Shown here piece by piece: positions 7,423 through 16,689 of a stretch of 64,000 nt of DNA. The position numbers and the translations under genes are program-made. How positions within the stretch are numbered: the first letter of the stretch is position 1; each line of letters begins with the position of its first letter. The notes under the pieces were generated by a model. The model worked only from the letters and a program-made list of their open reading frames with translations. It had not been told where the DNA came from and made no database searches. This DNA comes from Alkalihalobacterium alkalinitrilicum (lineage in GTDB: Bacteria; Bacillota; Bacilli; Bacillales; Bacillaceae_F): assembly GCF_002019605.1 (NCBI RefSeq), contig NZ_KV917368.1, forward strand, positions 899,809 to 963,808, written 5' to 3'.

Positions 7423-9372
7423 ATGGGGCTTTTAATTAACATTGACAATGGTGGAACTTTTACTGACGTTTGTGTCATGGATAAAGAACAAGTTATTCGT
7501 GCTAAGACATTGACGACACCATTTGATTTAACAAAATGTTTTACTGAAGTTTTAAAAGCGGCTTCTAAGGAAAAGTACGGACAGGAAAACTTACAGAGGA
7601 TACTAGGAGAAACAGAATATATTCGATACTCTACAACTTCAGGAACTAATTCGATCGTACAGAAAAAGGGTCCTCGTTTAGGCTTGATTTTGAATGATGA
7701 TGTGGATCGTTCGTTCCTTTTAGAAGGTAAAGAAGAGAAAGAAATGTTTGCAGCTATAGTAGGTGACAGAGTTGTAGGAATTAGTGTAAATGATGAGCAA
7801 AGCTTACTTGAAACGCAAGTCGTGGAGGTTGTTAACGATTTACTTTCAAAAGGTGCTACTCGACTTGTTGTTAGTCTAAGTGCGCCTTCTATGGTTGAAG
7901 ATGAAAAGAAGGTTCGTAATATTATACTTAATAAATATCCCCGGCATCTATTGGGAGCAGTACCAGTCTTATTTTCACATGAAATGGTGGAAGATTATGA
8001 TGACATAAAGCGAACATGGGGAGCACTTATTAATTCATTCTTACACCCTGGTATGGAGCGTTTCTTATATAATGCTGAAAATGTATTAAGGGAGTACCGT
8101 GCAAAAAATCCACTACTTATTTTCCATAATGATGGAAACTCGGCTCGTGTAGCTAAAACAAATGCGATTAAAACATATGGTTCAGGTCCACGGGGTGGCA
8201 TGGAGGGGACTAAAGCGCTAGCGAAACATTATAATATCCCTACCTTATTGACACTTGATATTGGTGGAACGACTTCCGATATTGGGTTAGTAAAGAACGA
8301 TAACATCCTTGAGGATTTGTATGGCGAAGTAGAAGGTATACCAACTTCCTTCCGTCTCAGTGATTTGATTAGTGTTGGTGCTGGAGGGAGCTCTATTATC
8401 CGTGTAGAAAATGGAAGAGTAGTAGTAGGACCAGAAAGTGTAGGAGCAGCTCCAGGTCCAGCGTGCTTCGGACGAGGAGGCCAACAACCTACTATTACAG
8501 ATGCTTACCTACTAATGGGAATTTTAGATTCTAAGTCATATTTTGGTGGAAGTATGATGCTAGACCAATCACGGGCTAGTGCAGCAATCGAGGGGAAAAT
8601 AGCTGAAGAGCTAGGGGTAAGTTTGGAAGAATCCTTGTTATCTATGGAAAAGGCTTACGAGCAAAAAATAGCTGAGGGGCTCTCAATCTATCAAGAAAAT
8701 GAAGGTAAATCTGCTCTCCTTGCTTTTGGAGGAGCTGGTCCGATGAGTGCCTGCGGTGTCGCTCGTGAAGCTGGAATTGAAGAAGTTATCATACCACGCT
8801 TAGCAGCAGTGTTCAGTGCATATGGAATCAGTTTTAGTGACATTGCACATGAGTATCAAATTAGCTTAAAAGAACGAAAACCAGAAATTATTCAAGAAAA
8901 GGTCAACCAATTGAAAACAAGAGCAGAGCGAGATATGTTTGCTGAAGGATTTACACTTGCCGAGTGTAAAATAGATGTTTCAATTGGAGTAGTCTCCAAT
9001 GGTGAACTTAAGCACATAGATATAGCTGACGCTGATGAATTATTTAAAGAGGACAAAGCCTATGATGATATTCAGGTATATCTAAAGGTCGTCAAACCGA
9101 TAGCGCATGCAAAACTACAAACGAACGTAAAGTTAGAAGAAGAAAAACCTGAACTTGTAAGGCAGCAACGTATTCTGCTTCCTTCTGGCGAATGGCAAGA
9201 GGTACCTGTCTACAATTTTGAAAACATGGCGATTGGGTCTTGTGGAGTAGGTCCAGCATTAATTGAAGATGAATACTTTACTTGTCGTGTACTCGATGGT
9301 TGGACGTTTAGAGTAAATGAAAACTCTGATATCTTTATGAAGGATGAGAGGAGTAACCCAAATGAAAATTAA
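7423..9372 (+). CDS. Ketone carboxylase HyuA-type subunit 1 (acetophenone carboxylase alpha-like)
   Basis: ATG at 7423 with AGGAG at 7411-7415. The 649-residue protein (about 71 kDa) belongs to the hydantoinase A/oxoprolinase family, an ASKHA-type ATPase fold. The first phosphate loop reads NGGTFTD (residues 9-15; most relatives have IGGTFTD) and the second DIGGTTSDIG (near 280). In acetone and acetophenone carboxylases such subunits use ATP to activate ketone and bicarbonate. It is the first gene of a five-gene set whose order (HyuA, small Zn protein, HyuA, HyuB, about 33 kDa protein) matches acetophenone carboxylase of Aromatoleum, not the three-subunit acetone carboxylase. It overlaps the next gene by 11 bp. 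The substrate is inferred, not shown. N-methylhydantoinase or oxoprolinase is a less likely reading given the small zinc subunit. Confidence 0.85.
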   Translation: MGLLINIDNGGTFTDVCVMDKEQVIRAKTLTTPFDLTKCFTEVLKAASKEKYGQENLQRILGETEYIRYSTTSGTNSIVQKKGPRLGLILNDDVDRSFLLEGKEEKEMFAAIVGDRVVGISVNDEQSLLETQVVEVVNDLLSKGATRLVVSLSAPSMVEDEKKVRNIILNKYPRHLLGAVPVLFSHEMVEDYDDIKRTWGALINSFLHPGMERFLYNAENVLREYRAKNPLLIFHNDGNSARVAKTNAIKTYGSGPRGGMEGTKALAKHYNIPTLLTLDIGGTTSDIGLVKNDNILEDLYGEVEGIPTSFRLSDLISVGAGGSSIIRVENGRVVVGPESVGAAPGPACFGRGGQQPTITDAYLLMGILDSKSYFGGSMMLDQSRASAAIEGKIAEELGVSLEESLLSMEKAYEQKIAEGLSIYQENEGKSALLAFGGAGPMSACGVAREAGIEEVIIPRLAAVFSAYGISFSDIAHEYQISLKERKPEIIQEKVNQLKTRAERDMFAEGFTLAECKIDVSIGVVSNGELKHIDIADADELFKEDKAYDDIQVYLKVVKPIAHAKLQTNVKLEEEKPELVRQQRILLPSGEWQEVPVYNFENMAIGSCGVGPALIEDEYFTCRVLDGWTFRVNENSDIFMKDERSNPNEN

Positions 9373-9709
9373 AATCACGGAATATTTGGAAATTAATTTA
9401 GAAGATGAAACTTGGTGTTGTAGTAAATGTAACCATAAGGTTGGACCAGCGCGCAAAAACTATAAGGAGGGACTCTTAGTTTATGCAAGAGACCCGCGAG
9501 AAGTACATCGTCCTATATTAAATCCAGATTTATATGAATATACATTTTCCCCAGACCCTAATTGGTTACAGATAGTCGAGTATTATTGTCCAGAGTGCTC
9601 CACTATGATGGAAGTTGAGTATTTGCCACCAGGACACCCACCGCAATATGATATGCAGTTTGATATCGATGCTTTGCAAGAGCGTTATAAAGGAAAAAGA
9701 GAGGGGTAA
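9362..9709 (+). CDS. Small Zn-binding subunit of ketone carboxylase (acetone carboxylase gamma / acetophenone carboxylase beta-like)
   Basis: ATG at 9362 with GAGAGGAG just upstream, inside the end of the previous gene. 115 residues, about 13.5 kDa. Two Cys pairs, Cys20/Cys23 (CSKC) and Cys76/Cys79 (CPEC), can bind one zinc; Cys19 adds a third thiol beside the first pair. The C-terminal part (VEYLPPGHPP) is typical of the small subunit family found with acetone and acetophenone carboxylases. It lies between two HyuA genes, 4 bp before the second. Its presence is the strongest sign that the cluster encodes a ketone carboxylase and not a hydantoinase or oxoprolinase. Confidence 0.82.
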   Translation: MKIKITEYLEINLEDETWCCSKCNHKVGPARKNYKEGLLVYARDPREVHRPILNPDLYEYTFSPDPNWLQIVEYYCPECSTMMEVEYLPPGHPPQYDMQFDIDALQERYKGKREG

Positions 9710-9713
9710 AACC

Positions 9714-11888
9714 ATGAAAAGAATAAGTGTAGATATTGGGGGCACCTTTACCGACTGTTTTCTAGTTTGGGATGATTTCTACTTGGAAACCAAGGCATTA
9801 ACAACTCACCATAATCTTGCAATAGGCTTTATGGAAGCCCTAGAACAGGGATGCAGTAAGTTAAATCTAGATGTTAGGACGGTCCTCTCTGAGGTCGATT
9901 CCGTACGATATGCCACCACTCTTGGAACGAACTCTTTAATTGAGCGAAAAGGTCCGCAAATTGGTCTTTTAACAACTGCTGGTTACGAACATTCTGTCCC
10001 GTTAAGCCGTGGACGTGGATATGGTGAAGGGCTTACTCCTTTAGAACAACAAGACCTTGCCGCTGCAAATCGTCCTGAACCACTTGTACCGATGAGGATG
10101 ATAGCAGGGGTTAGAGAAAGAATCGATTATAAAGGTAAAATCGTTATGCAGCTTGATGAGGAGCATTTACGCAGACAGATTCGGCTACTAGTTGACCGCG
10201 GAGCACAAGCTTTAGTTGTGTCGCTAATGAATGCAGTTGTTAACCCAATAAACGAAAAAAGAGTAGAAGAAATTATTATGGAAGAGTATCCATCCAGTTT
10301 GCTGGGTGCGATGTCAGTAATTCTATCGCATCAAGTAGTTGGCCGTAAAGGGGAGTATGGGCGCACTACATCAGCAATCTTAGATGCTTATCTACATGAC
10401 AAAATGTATTATGCCTTAAGCTCCCTGGAAATGACGTTGAAAGATTATGGTTATACAAAGCCGATGCTTGTCGTTCATAATACTGGCGGAATGGCCCAAC
10501 TGAACTCAACACATGCACTTCAGACCATTCACTCTGGACCCACTTCAGGTATAAATGCAACTGAACATGTTGCAGAGAAATTCTCCACAGGTAAGGTAAT
10601 TGCCATGGATATGGGTGGAACGAGCTGTGACATTGGTTTGGCTGTTGGTGGCGGAATTAGATTCTATGATTTCAACCCTACGATTGATCGTTGGCTAGTA
10701 AATCATCCAATGCTTCATTTAAAGATTATCGGCGCTGGTGGAGGATCTATTGCACGCTTTGATCAAATGTTCAACACGATTGAAGTGGGTCCACAAAGTG
10801 CTGGGTCAGATCCAGGACCAGCTTGCTATGATCGAGGTGGAATGGCTCCAACTGTAACAGATGCTGACCTGATTCTTGGATATCTAGATCCAGAATATTA
10901 TGCAGAAGGAACTATTAAATTAAATCGTAAACGTGCAGAATTTGCAATACGCGAAAATATCAGCGATGAAATGGATATTTCCGTAGTTGAGGCTGCTATG
11001 CAAATAAAGAAAAAGGTAGATAGTAACATGGCTTATGCTATTTCACAAGAACTTGGTGTTAAGGGGTATGACACCAAAAATTTCACCCTTTTAGCTTACG
11101 GTGGAAATGGTCCGTTGCATAGTTGCGGGATTGCGAATGTACTAGGTATAGACCAAATTTTTGTCCCTCCATTTAGCCCGATTTTCTCAGCATTAGGTGC
11201 GGGAATTATGAACCAGTTGCATATCCATGAAAAGAATGTCTTTATGAATATTTACGACTCGAACACACGTAGCTTGTTGAACCAGTATGAAACATTCAAT
11301 TCTACTGTCTCGGATCTGGAAGAGGCTGGTAGGGAAGATCTCCTTCGTCAGGGTATGTCAGAAGAGGATATTCAATTTCGCCTAGAGCTAGATATGCGTT
11401 ATGGGAATCAGGTGGCTGAGACATCTGTTATTAGCCCAACTAATCGACTGAATAATGTGGAAGATGTTTTTAATCTCATTGCTAAGTTCGATGAAAACTA
11501 TGGTGAGCGATTTGGTCGGGGGAGTCAATCTCCAGAAGCTGGGATACGGATTAATACGATCCGTGTAACTTCTTATGTTTCCCTTGATTCCATTGAGTTC
11601 GAACAAGGAAAATCCTATCAGAAGAGTGAGTCAGTACCAGTAAGGGAGCGACCTTGCTACTATGTCGGTTTTCCGAATCCGATTATGACAAAAGTTTACA
11701 ATGCAGATGATATTGAATGCGGAGCAGTTATTGAAGGTCCAGCACTGATTGAATCTCCACGTACTTCTTACTTAATTGAACCAGAGTGGAGTTTGGCCAT
11801 GGGGCCACAAAGGTCAGCTTGGATTACACATAAACGGGTTGGTTCTGGCGTTCAAGGGCGATTAAACAAGGTTCAAACTCAACGATAA
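9714..11888 (+). CDS. Ketone carboxylase HyuA-type subunit 2 (acetophenone carboxylase alpha'/gamma-like)
   Basis: ATG at 9714 preceded by GAGGGG at 9701-9706. 724 residues, about 80 kDa. A second hydantoinase A/oxoprolinase family protein with both nucleotide-binding signatures, DIGGTFTD (residues 6-13) and DMGGTSCDIG (near 298), and the family segment GAGGGSIARFD (near 343). It diverges strongly from the HyuA protein encoded at 7423, as expected for the two different ATPase subunits of acetophenone carboxylase, which uses two ATP per turnover. It follows the small Zn subunit by 4 bp and precedes the HyuB gene by 15 bp, so the genes are almost certainly cotranscribed. Confidence 0.85.
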   Translation: MKRISVDIGGTFTDCFLVWDDFYLETKALTTHHNLAIGFMEALEQGCSKLNLDVRTVLSEVDSVRYATTLGTNSLIERKGPQIGLLTTAGYEHSVPLSRGRGYGEGLTPLEQQDLAAANRPEPLVPMRMIAGVRERIDYKGKIVMQLDEEHLRRQIRLLVDRGAQALVVSLMNAVVNPINEKRVEEIIMEEYPSSLLGAMSVILSHQVVGRKGEYGRTTSAILDAYLHDKMYYALSSLEMTLKDYGYTKPMLVVHNTGGMAQLNSTHALQTIHSGPTSGINATEHVAEKFSTGKVIAMDMGGTSCDIGLAVGGGIRFYDFNPTIDRWLVNHPMLHLKIIGAGGGSIARFDQMFNTIEVGPQSAGSDPGPACYDRGGMAPTVTDADLILGYLDPEYYAEGTIKLNRKRAEFAIRENISDEMDISVVEAAMQIKKKVDSNMAYAISQELGVKGYDTKNFTLLAYGGNGPLHSCGIANVLGIDQIFVPPFSPIFSALGAGIMNQLHIHEKNVFMNIYDSNTRSLLNQYETFNSTVSDLEEAGREDLLRQGMSEEDIQFRLELDMRYGNQVAETSVISPTNRLNNVEDVFNLIAKFDENYGERFGRGSQSPEAGIRINTIRVTSYVSLDSIEFEQGKSYQKSESVPVRERPCYYVGFPNPIMTKVYNADDIECGAVIEGPALIESPRTSYLIEPEWSLAMGPQRSAWITHKRVGSGVQGRLNKVQTQR

Positions 11889-11903
11889 AGGAGTGAAGGT
11901 TGA

Positions 11904-14123
11904 ATGGAACAATCACAACGCGAAAAAGAGTTAGTGGATAAGTTTTTAGAGGATACCACCTTATTTCTAGGTCCAGACCCAGAGATTATATATGATCACG
12001 GAATGGCACCAATAACGGAAGTTGAGGAAGAAGCTATTGCAAATGCTTCAGATGCAACAATTAGTGTAGTGCGTAGTAAATTACAGGCCGCTTCCATGGA
12101 AGCATTTGAAATGTTAGAACAAATTGGAGCAGCACCTGGAGCGAAATGGGGGGATCTAATAACGGGCTTTTATACAGCGGAGGGTGATCTCTCACTGGCC
12201 TCAGGTGGAGTATTAGTTTTCTCCACTACCGCTCAATTTGCGGTAAAGTTCACTCGTAAATACTGGGTAGATGAACCTACTGTGGGAGTACATCCAGGGG
12301 ATGCCTTTATGCATAATGACGCTCGCTATGGAGGGGTTCATAATGCTGACCACAGCATTATGCTTCCAATTTTCCACGAAGGCAAACTAGTTGCATGGGC
12401 AGTTGCTGTCGTACATGAAGGTGAAAACGGAGCTGTTGAGCCAGGTGGTATACCATCTGCTGCAGAATCGAAATTTATGGAAGGGTTAGTACTCTCCCCG
12501 ATTAAGGTTGCAGAAGATTATACGCTAAAAAAAGATTTAGTTACTTTTATGCAGAATTCCGTGAGGGAACCTAAACTTCAACTACAGGATATGAAGGCAA
12601 AGCTCCACGCAACTATTCGGATGAAACAGCGGATTGAAGAAGCAATGGAGGAATTTGGAGTTGATGCGGTAATCGCGACTCTGCGTAAAACTCTTGATGA
12701 TACAGATGCAGAAGTAAGACGTAGAATTTCCAAGTGGCAAGATGGTACTGTGAGAACCATGGCAGTGATGGACGGGACCTTACGCGAAAACATCCTCATT
12801 AAGTCCCAACTAGAACTAACCAAAAAAGGCGATGAACTTCACTTTAACGTCAGTGGTTCGGCTGCCGAATTTGCTAACCGTCCTAATAATACTACAATTA
12901 CAGGTTATAAAGGATTGATGGCTCAACTATTCCTACAGTTTATCTGGCCTGATTTACCACGTAACCAGGCTGTCATTGCGCCAATGAAGTTTACCGTAAC
13001 ATATAAATCGATTTATGATTCTTCTTATGAAGCACCTAACGCTCAAAGTATGATGACTTACTTCCCGATGTTTTCAGCTGCTCAGCACGCCCTTGCTAAA
13101 TTCATGTATAGTTCACCAGAACAGCATACGAAAGTGGTGGCACCTTGGTACAACATGATCGCTACGTTCATTTATGGAGGAACTACCCAGAACGGTGAAA
13201 TAGTGGGGAACATTGGGACAGATTTAAATGCTATGCCTGGAGGAGCAAGAGTAGATAAAGATGGGGAGCATGCTATTGCTCCAATATTTGCGGCAATGGC
13301 AGAACAAGGAGAGCAAGAATTAATAGAAGAGGAAATCCCTATGATGCATTTATCACGCAGACTCCTTAAAGATAACCAAGGCTTTGGGAAGTTCCGAGGA
13401 GGGCAAGGTTATCAGATTATTACAGCCGTAAAAGACAGTCCATTATGGGGGCTGATGTCTACAACAATTGGTTCTAAATATCCGACTGTAAGCGGTTTAT
13501 TTGGTGGATATGGTTGTCCAGCCTATCCACTAGCAAAGGTGAAAGGAATTAACGCATTTAAGATTATGGAAGAAAACCCTGAATTATTCCAGTACACAAT
13601 GGAAGAAATCATGAATGAACAGCCGTTTGAGGGGGCTGAGTATACTACTCACCATCGTGGACTTCAATATGAAATTGTTAACGAAGGCGAAATTTATATG
13701 CTCTCCCAAGGTGCTGGTGGTGGTTACGGAGATGTATTGGATCGTGATCCGAATCTAGTGATAAAAGACTTAGAAGACGGTTTAATTTCAGAATATGTGG
13801 CTAAAAACATCTATCATGTTGCTTATGATGAGAGTTCTTTTATTTTAAATAAAGAAGAGACAGAAGAACGACGTCGAGTGGAAAGAGAAGCACGTAAAAA
13901 GCGAGGCGTTCCTTTTGGAGAGTTTGCTAAGCAATGGGTCACTGAAGAACCTTCTGAAAACCTACCTTGGTTTGGGTGTTGGGGAGACCCTGAAATTGTT
14001 TATGGAGGTTCACCAGAAGTAAAAATGACTGCCGATACTTTACAACCAGTTACTCTTCCAGATCCTAAAGATGTTCGGATTAAGCAGTTGGAAGCTCAAC
14101 TAAATCAATTGGGAAGTAAATAG
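11904..14123 (+). CDS. Ketone carboxylase HyuB-type subunit (acetophenone carboxylase carboxylating-core subunit)
   Basis: ATG at 11904 with AAAGGAGTG upstream. 739 residues, about 82 kDa, hydantoinase B/oxoprolinase HyuB family. Conserved HyuB blocks are visible: HPGDAFMHNDARYGGVHNAD (near 130) and GQGYQ and SQGAGGGYGDVLDRDP towards the C-terminus. In acetone and acetophenone carboxylases the HyuB-like subunit carries the site where the activated ketone and carboxyl phosphate react. The charged tail (near 575-650 and the last 30 residues) is lysine- and glutamate-rich. Neighbours and spacing (10 bp to the next gene) support one operon and one complex. Confidence 0.85.
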   Translation: MEQSQREKELVDKFLEDTTLFLGPDPEIIYDHGMAPITEVEEEAIANASDATISVVRSKLQAASMEAFEMLEQIGAAPGAKWGDLITGFYTAEGDLSLASGGVLVFSTTAQFAVKFTRKYWVDEPTVGVHPGDAFMHNDARYGGVHNADHSIMLPIFHEGKLVAWAVAVVHEGENGAVEPGGIPSAAESKFMEGLVLSPIKVAEDYTLKKDLVTFMQNSVREPKLQLQDMKAKLHATIRMKQRIEEAMEEFGVDAVIATLRKTLDDTDAEVRRRISKWQDGTVRTMAVMDGTLRENILIKSQLELTKKGDELHFNVSGSAAEFANRPNNTTITGYKGLMAQLFLQFIWPDLPRNQAVIAPMKFTVTYKSIYDSSYEAPNAQSMMTYFPMFSAAQHALAKFMYSSPEQHTKVVAPWYNMIATFIYGGTTQNGEIVGNIGTDLNAMPGGARVDKDGEHAIAPIFAAMAEQGEQELIEEEIPMMHLSRRLLKDNQGFGKFRGGQGYQIITAVKDSPLWGLMSTTIGSKYPTVSGLFGGYGCPAYPLAKVKGINAFKIMEENPELFQYTMEEIMNEQPFEGAEYTTHHRGLQYEIVNEGEIYMLSQGAGGGYGDVLDRDPNLVIKDLEDGLISEYVAKNIYHVAYDESSFILNKEETEERRRVEREARKKRGVPFGEFAKQWVTEEPSENLPWFGCWGDPEIVYGGSPEVKMTADTLQPVTLPDPKDVRIKQLEAQLNQLGSK

Positions 14124-14133
14124 GAGGGAGACC

Positions 14134-15021
14134 ATGACAAGTCCAGTCCAAACATTGTTTAAGGCACCTCGTGGTATTTGGCTAGATTATATTGACTATG
14201 CTAAGCAACTATTTTCATCTAGTAACCAAAATATTTTTCAGAATTCTGCCCTCCTTATCTCGACTTACAGTCAAGCACAAGGGTTGCTTAAATCTGACGT
14301 TATCCATTTATCTGTCGATCAGATTTACAGTGCATGGATTGACACTCATCCAGAGGATGTAAAATCATGGTATGGAAAGAGACTGACATTTGCTTTAAAG
14401 AAATTGTTAGCGATGGAGGAGCCTCGAAATATTTTGGTTGATATGATAAATGGATTGGCCCAACTGAATAGAGATGCTAAACCTTTTGCGTTAAACATAG
14501 GTTCCCCACAATATTGGCTGCAAAAGATGAGTGGGATTATTCGACCAAATGAGGAACAAGTGATAGGAAACGAGGATATTGACAGCGCAGCAATGTATCT
14601 ATCAGACTTTTTACGCGCATTTTCAACATCTGGAATATCTGCAATTGTCATTCAAGAGGTAAACGACCCTTCAGTTGGTCTACAGGAGGCCCTTGAGCTT
14701 TATCAACCAGTCCTGAATTTGGCTAAACATTACCAATGGGCTACAGGACTTTCCTTACCAGATGCTTCAAGCAGATGGGAAGGTTATGAAACGCAGGTGG
14801 ATTTTACTCTTTTTGGTGGTGAAAGCATCAGTTGCTTGCAATCCTTACAGAGTAAAAGTACGACAATTGGCGGAGGATTAAACGAGGACTTCTGGAACCG
14901 TAAAGAGAATTTAGATAAAAAGAGTATTCCACAAGGTGTTTTGTTTGGCAAAATACCACAAAATGCAAATCCAGAAACAGTGCTCGAACTCTTAAACCAG
15001 ATTCGTCAACTAGTAAGGTAG
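14134..15021 (+). CDS. Candidate fifth (epsilon-like) subunit of ketone carboxylase, 295 aa
   Basis: ATG at 14134 preceded by TAGGAGGGAG, 10 bp after the HyuB gene. About 33 kDa, soluble, without a motif I recognise. Acetophenone carboxylase of Aromatoleum has a fifth subunit of about 34 kDa that is loosely bound but required for activity. The size and last position in the gene set match that subunit, so the assignment rests on synteny and length, not on domains. A perfect hairpin follows at 15044-15071. A different accessory role cannot be excluded. Confidence 0.65.
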   Translation: MTSPVQTLFKAPRGIWLDYIDYAKQLFSSSNQNIFQNSALLISTYSQAQGLLKSDVIHLSVDQIYSAWIDTHPEDVKSWYGKRLTFALKKLLAMEEPRNILVDMINGLAQLNRDAKPFALNIGSPQYWLQKMSGIIRPNEEQVIGNEDIDSAAMYLSDFLRAFSTSGISAIVIQEVNDPSVGLQEALELYQPVLNLAKHYQWATGLSLPDASSRWEGYETQVDFTLFGGESISCLQSLQSKSTTIGGGLNEDFWNRKENLDKKSIPQGVLFGKIPQNANPETVLELLNQIRQLVR

Positions 15022-15043
15022 TAATAATATAAATCAATTGATA

Positions 15044-15071
15044 ACCTCGCAGCTATACAGAGCTGCGAGGT
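15044..15071. promoter_or_regulatory. Perfect 11-bp inverted repeat between the carboxylase and CoA-ligase genes
   Basis: ACCTCGCAGCT (15044-15054) and AGCTGCGAGGT (15061-15071) with a 6-nt loop. It is GC-rich for this genome but lacks a proper T-run (TAATCTTCTT follows). It could be a partial terminator or an mRNA stabiliser that sets a higher level for the five carboxylase genes than for the ligase and thiolase. Confidence 0.6.
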
Positions 15072-15122
15072 AATCTTCTTAAATCTTCATATTATAAATA
15101 ATTAATAAAAGGTGGAGTAGAT

Positions 15123-16670
15123 ATGCTCGAGACAACATTAGGTGAGTTGTTTGATAAAGCTGTGAGCCAATACTCAGACAAAATTGCGATAAAAGATCCT
15201 AATCGAAGTATCACGTATGCTTCTTTAGGAGAAGAGGTAAACCAGTGTTCCAATGCCCTTTTACATATGGGTATTGAACCAGGTGATAGGATTGCTCTTT
15301 GGACAAAGAATTGTATTGAATATGTTGTTTGTGAGTTTGCAATTTCCAAAATTGGCGCTGTTCGTGTCCCGTTAAATACTTTTTTAAGTGAACAAGAAGT
15401 ACAGTATAGATTAGAAGATTCTGAGGTTAAAGCAGTAATTTGCGAGTACGAATATGTTAATAGTGTTATAAATATCGTTGAACAGATTAGTATAAATCCT
15501 TTAGTAATTCATCTCGGTGATAGTGGAGATAGTAGCTTAAGAAGTCTCCAAAATTTGTCTACTGTAGAAAAACCCGCAATAGAAGTTAAATGTGATGATT
15601 TAGCTGCAATAATGTATACAGGGGGAACGACTGGACGTTCTAAAGGGGTTATGCACACCCATAAATCAACCATATCCCTAATGTATAGTGAAATAGTAGA
15701 ATTTGAGCTTGAACGAGGTGTGACTATGCTGCACGTAGCTCCACTGCCACATGCAGCAGGTTTTCTAATCCTCCCTGGTCTATTACGTGGCGGGACACAC
15801 ATTATAGACTACGGCTTCAACGCTGAATCATTTTGTAAAAAAGTTGAGCAGGAACGGGTAACCTTTGCATTTCTAGTTCCGACGATGATATATAACTTGT
15901 TGGATTTTCCAGATCTACATCAATATAACCTTTCGAGTTTAAAAACTCTTTTTTATGGAGCAGCCCCCATGGCACCAGCAAGAATTGAGCAGGCATTAAA
16001 AACTTGGGGTCCTATTTTATTACAAGGCTATTCACAGATGGAGGTAGCTAATCAAACTACGATACTAACTAAGGCGGACCACCAGATTGGTCCTGAAGAA
16101 GAACCAAAGCGCCTTGCATCCTGCGGTCGCCCAGTGATTATGTCGAAAGTAAAAATAGTAGACGAAAAAGGTAATGAAGTTCCACAAGGGGAATTTGGAG
16201 AAATAATTACCCGTGGACCACACTTGATGCAAGGGTATTGGCGAAAGGAAGAGGAGACACAAAAAACGATACGTAATGGATGGCTTTATACAGGGGATAT
16301 GGCTTATCAGGATGAAGAAGGTTACTTCTATATGGTGGATCGTAAAAAAGATATGGTAATTAGTGGCGGGTTCAACATTTATACAACAGTAGTCGAGAAA
16401 GTTTTGTTTGAACATCCGAGCGTACGTCAAGCTACGGTAATCGGGGTCCCTGATGAGAATTGGGGAGAAGCGGTTAAAGCAGTGGTTGTAACAGATAGCC
16501 TAATAAGTGAAGAGGAACTTTTGAGTTTTTGTAAAAGCCGCCTAGCTAAATACGAGGTGCCCAAATCAATAGATTTTATCGATTCACTACCTGTCACTGC
16601 ATATGGAAAGATTGACAAAAAAGCCTTGAGAGCTCCATATTGGGCAAATCAAGCTCGACAAGTAAATTAA
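15123..16670 (+). CDS. AMP-forming acyl-CoA ligase, candidate 3-oxoacid (benzoylacetate-type) CoA ligase
   Basis: ATG at 15123 with AAAGGTGGAG upstream. 515 residues, class I adenylate-forming family. The P-loop reads YTGGTTGRSKG (near 165). The hinge region has GWLYTGDMAYQDEEGYFYMV and DRKKDMVISGG (near 400-425), and the C-terminal lysine motif is YGKIDKKAL. In the acetophenone pathway the carboxylation product benzoylacetate is activated by a dedicated CoA ligase encoded beside the carboxylase; this gene sits in that place. Substrate specificity cannot be read from sequence by eye. Other medium-chain or aromatic acid ligases look alike. Confidence 0.82.
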   Translation: MLETTLGELFDKAVSQYSDKIAIKDPNRSITYASLGEEVNQCSNALLHMGIEPGDRIALWTKNCIEYVVCEFAISKIGAVRVPLNTFLSEQEVQYRLEDSEVKAVICEYEYVNSVINIVEQISINPLVIHLGDSGDSSLRSLQNLSTVEKPAIEVKCDDLAAIMYTGGTTGRSKGVMHTHKSTISLMYSEIVEFELERGVTMLHVAPLPHAAGFLILPGLLRGGTHIIDYGFNAESFCKKVEQERVTFAFLVPTMIYNLLDFPDLHQYNLSSLKTLFYGAAPMAPARIEQALKTWGPILLQGYSQMEVANQTTILTKADHQIGPEEEPKRLASCGRPVIMSKVKIVDEKGNEVPQGEFGEIITRGPHLMQGYWRKEEETQKTIRNGWLYTGDMAYQDEEGYFYMVDRKKDMVISGGFNIYTTVVEKVLFEHPSVRQATVIGVPDENWGEAVKAVVVTDSLISEEELLSFCKSRLAKYEVPKSIDFIDSLPVTAYGKIDKKALRAPYWANQARQVN

Positions 16671-16689
16671 GAGGGAGGTATAAAAGTTA

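Noticed and set aside
7423..14123. Simple hydantoinase/oxoprolinase operon
   Set aside because: The small double-CxxC subunit, two distinct HyuA proteins, a fifth subunit and the CoA ligase/thiolase pair are unexplained by a hydantoinase.
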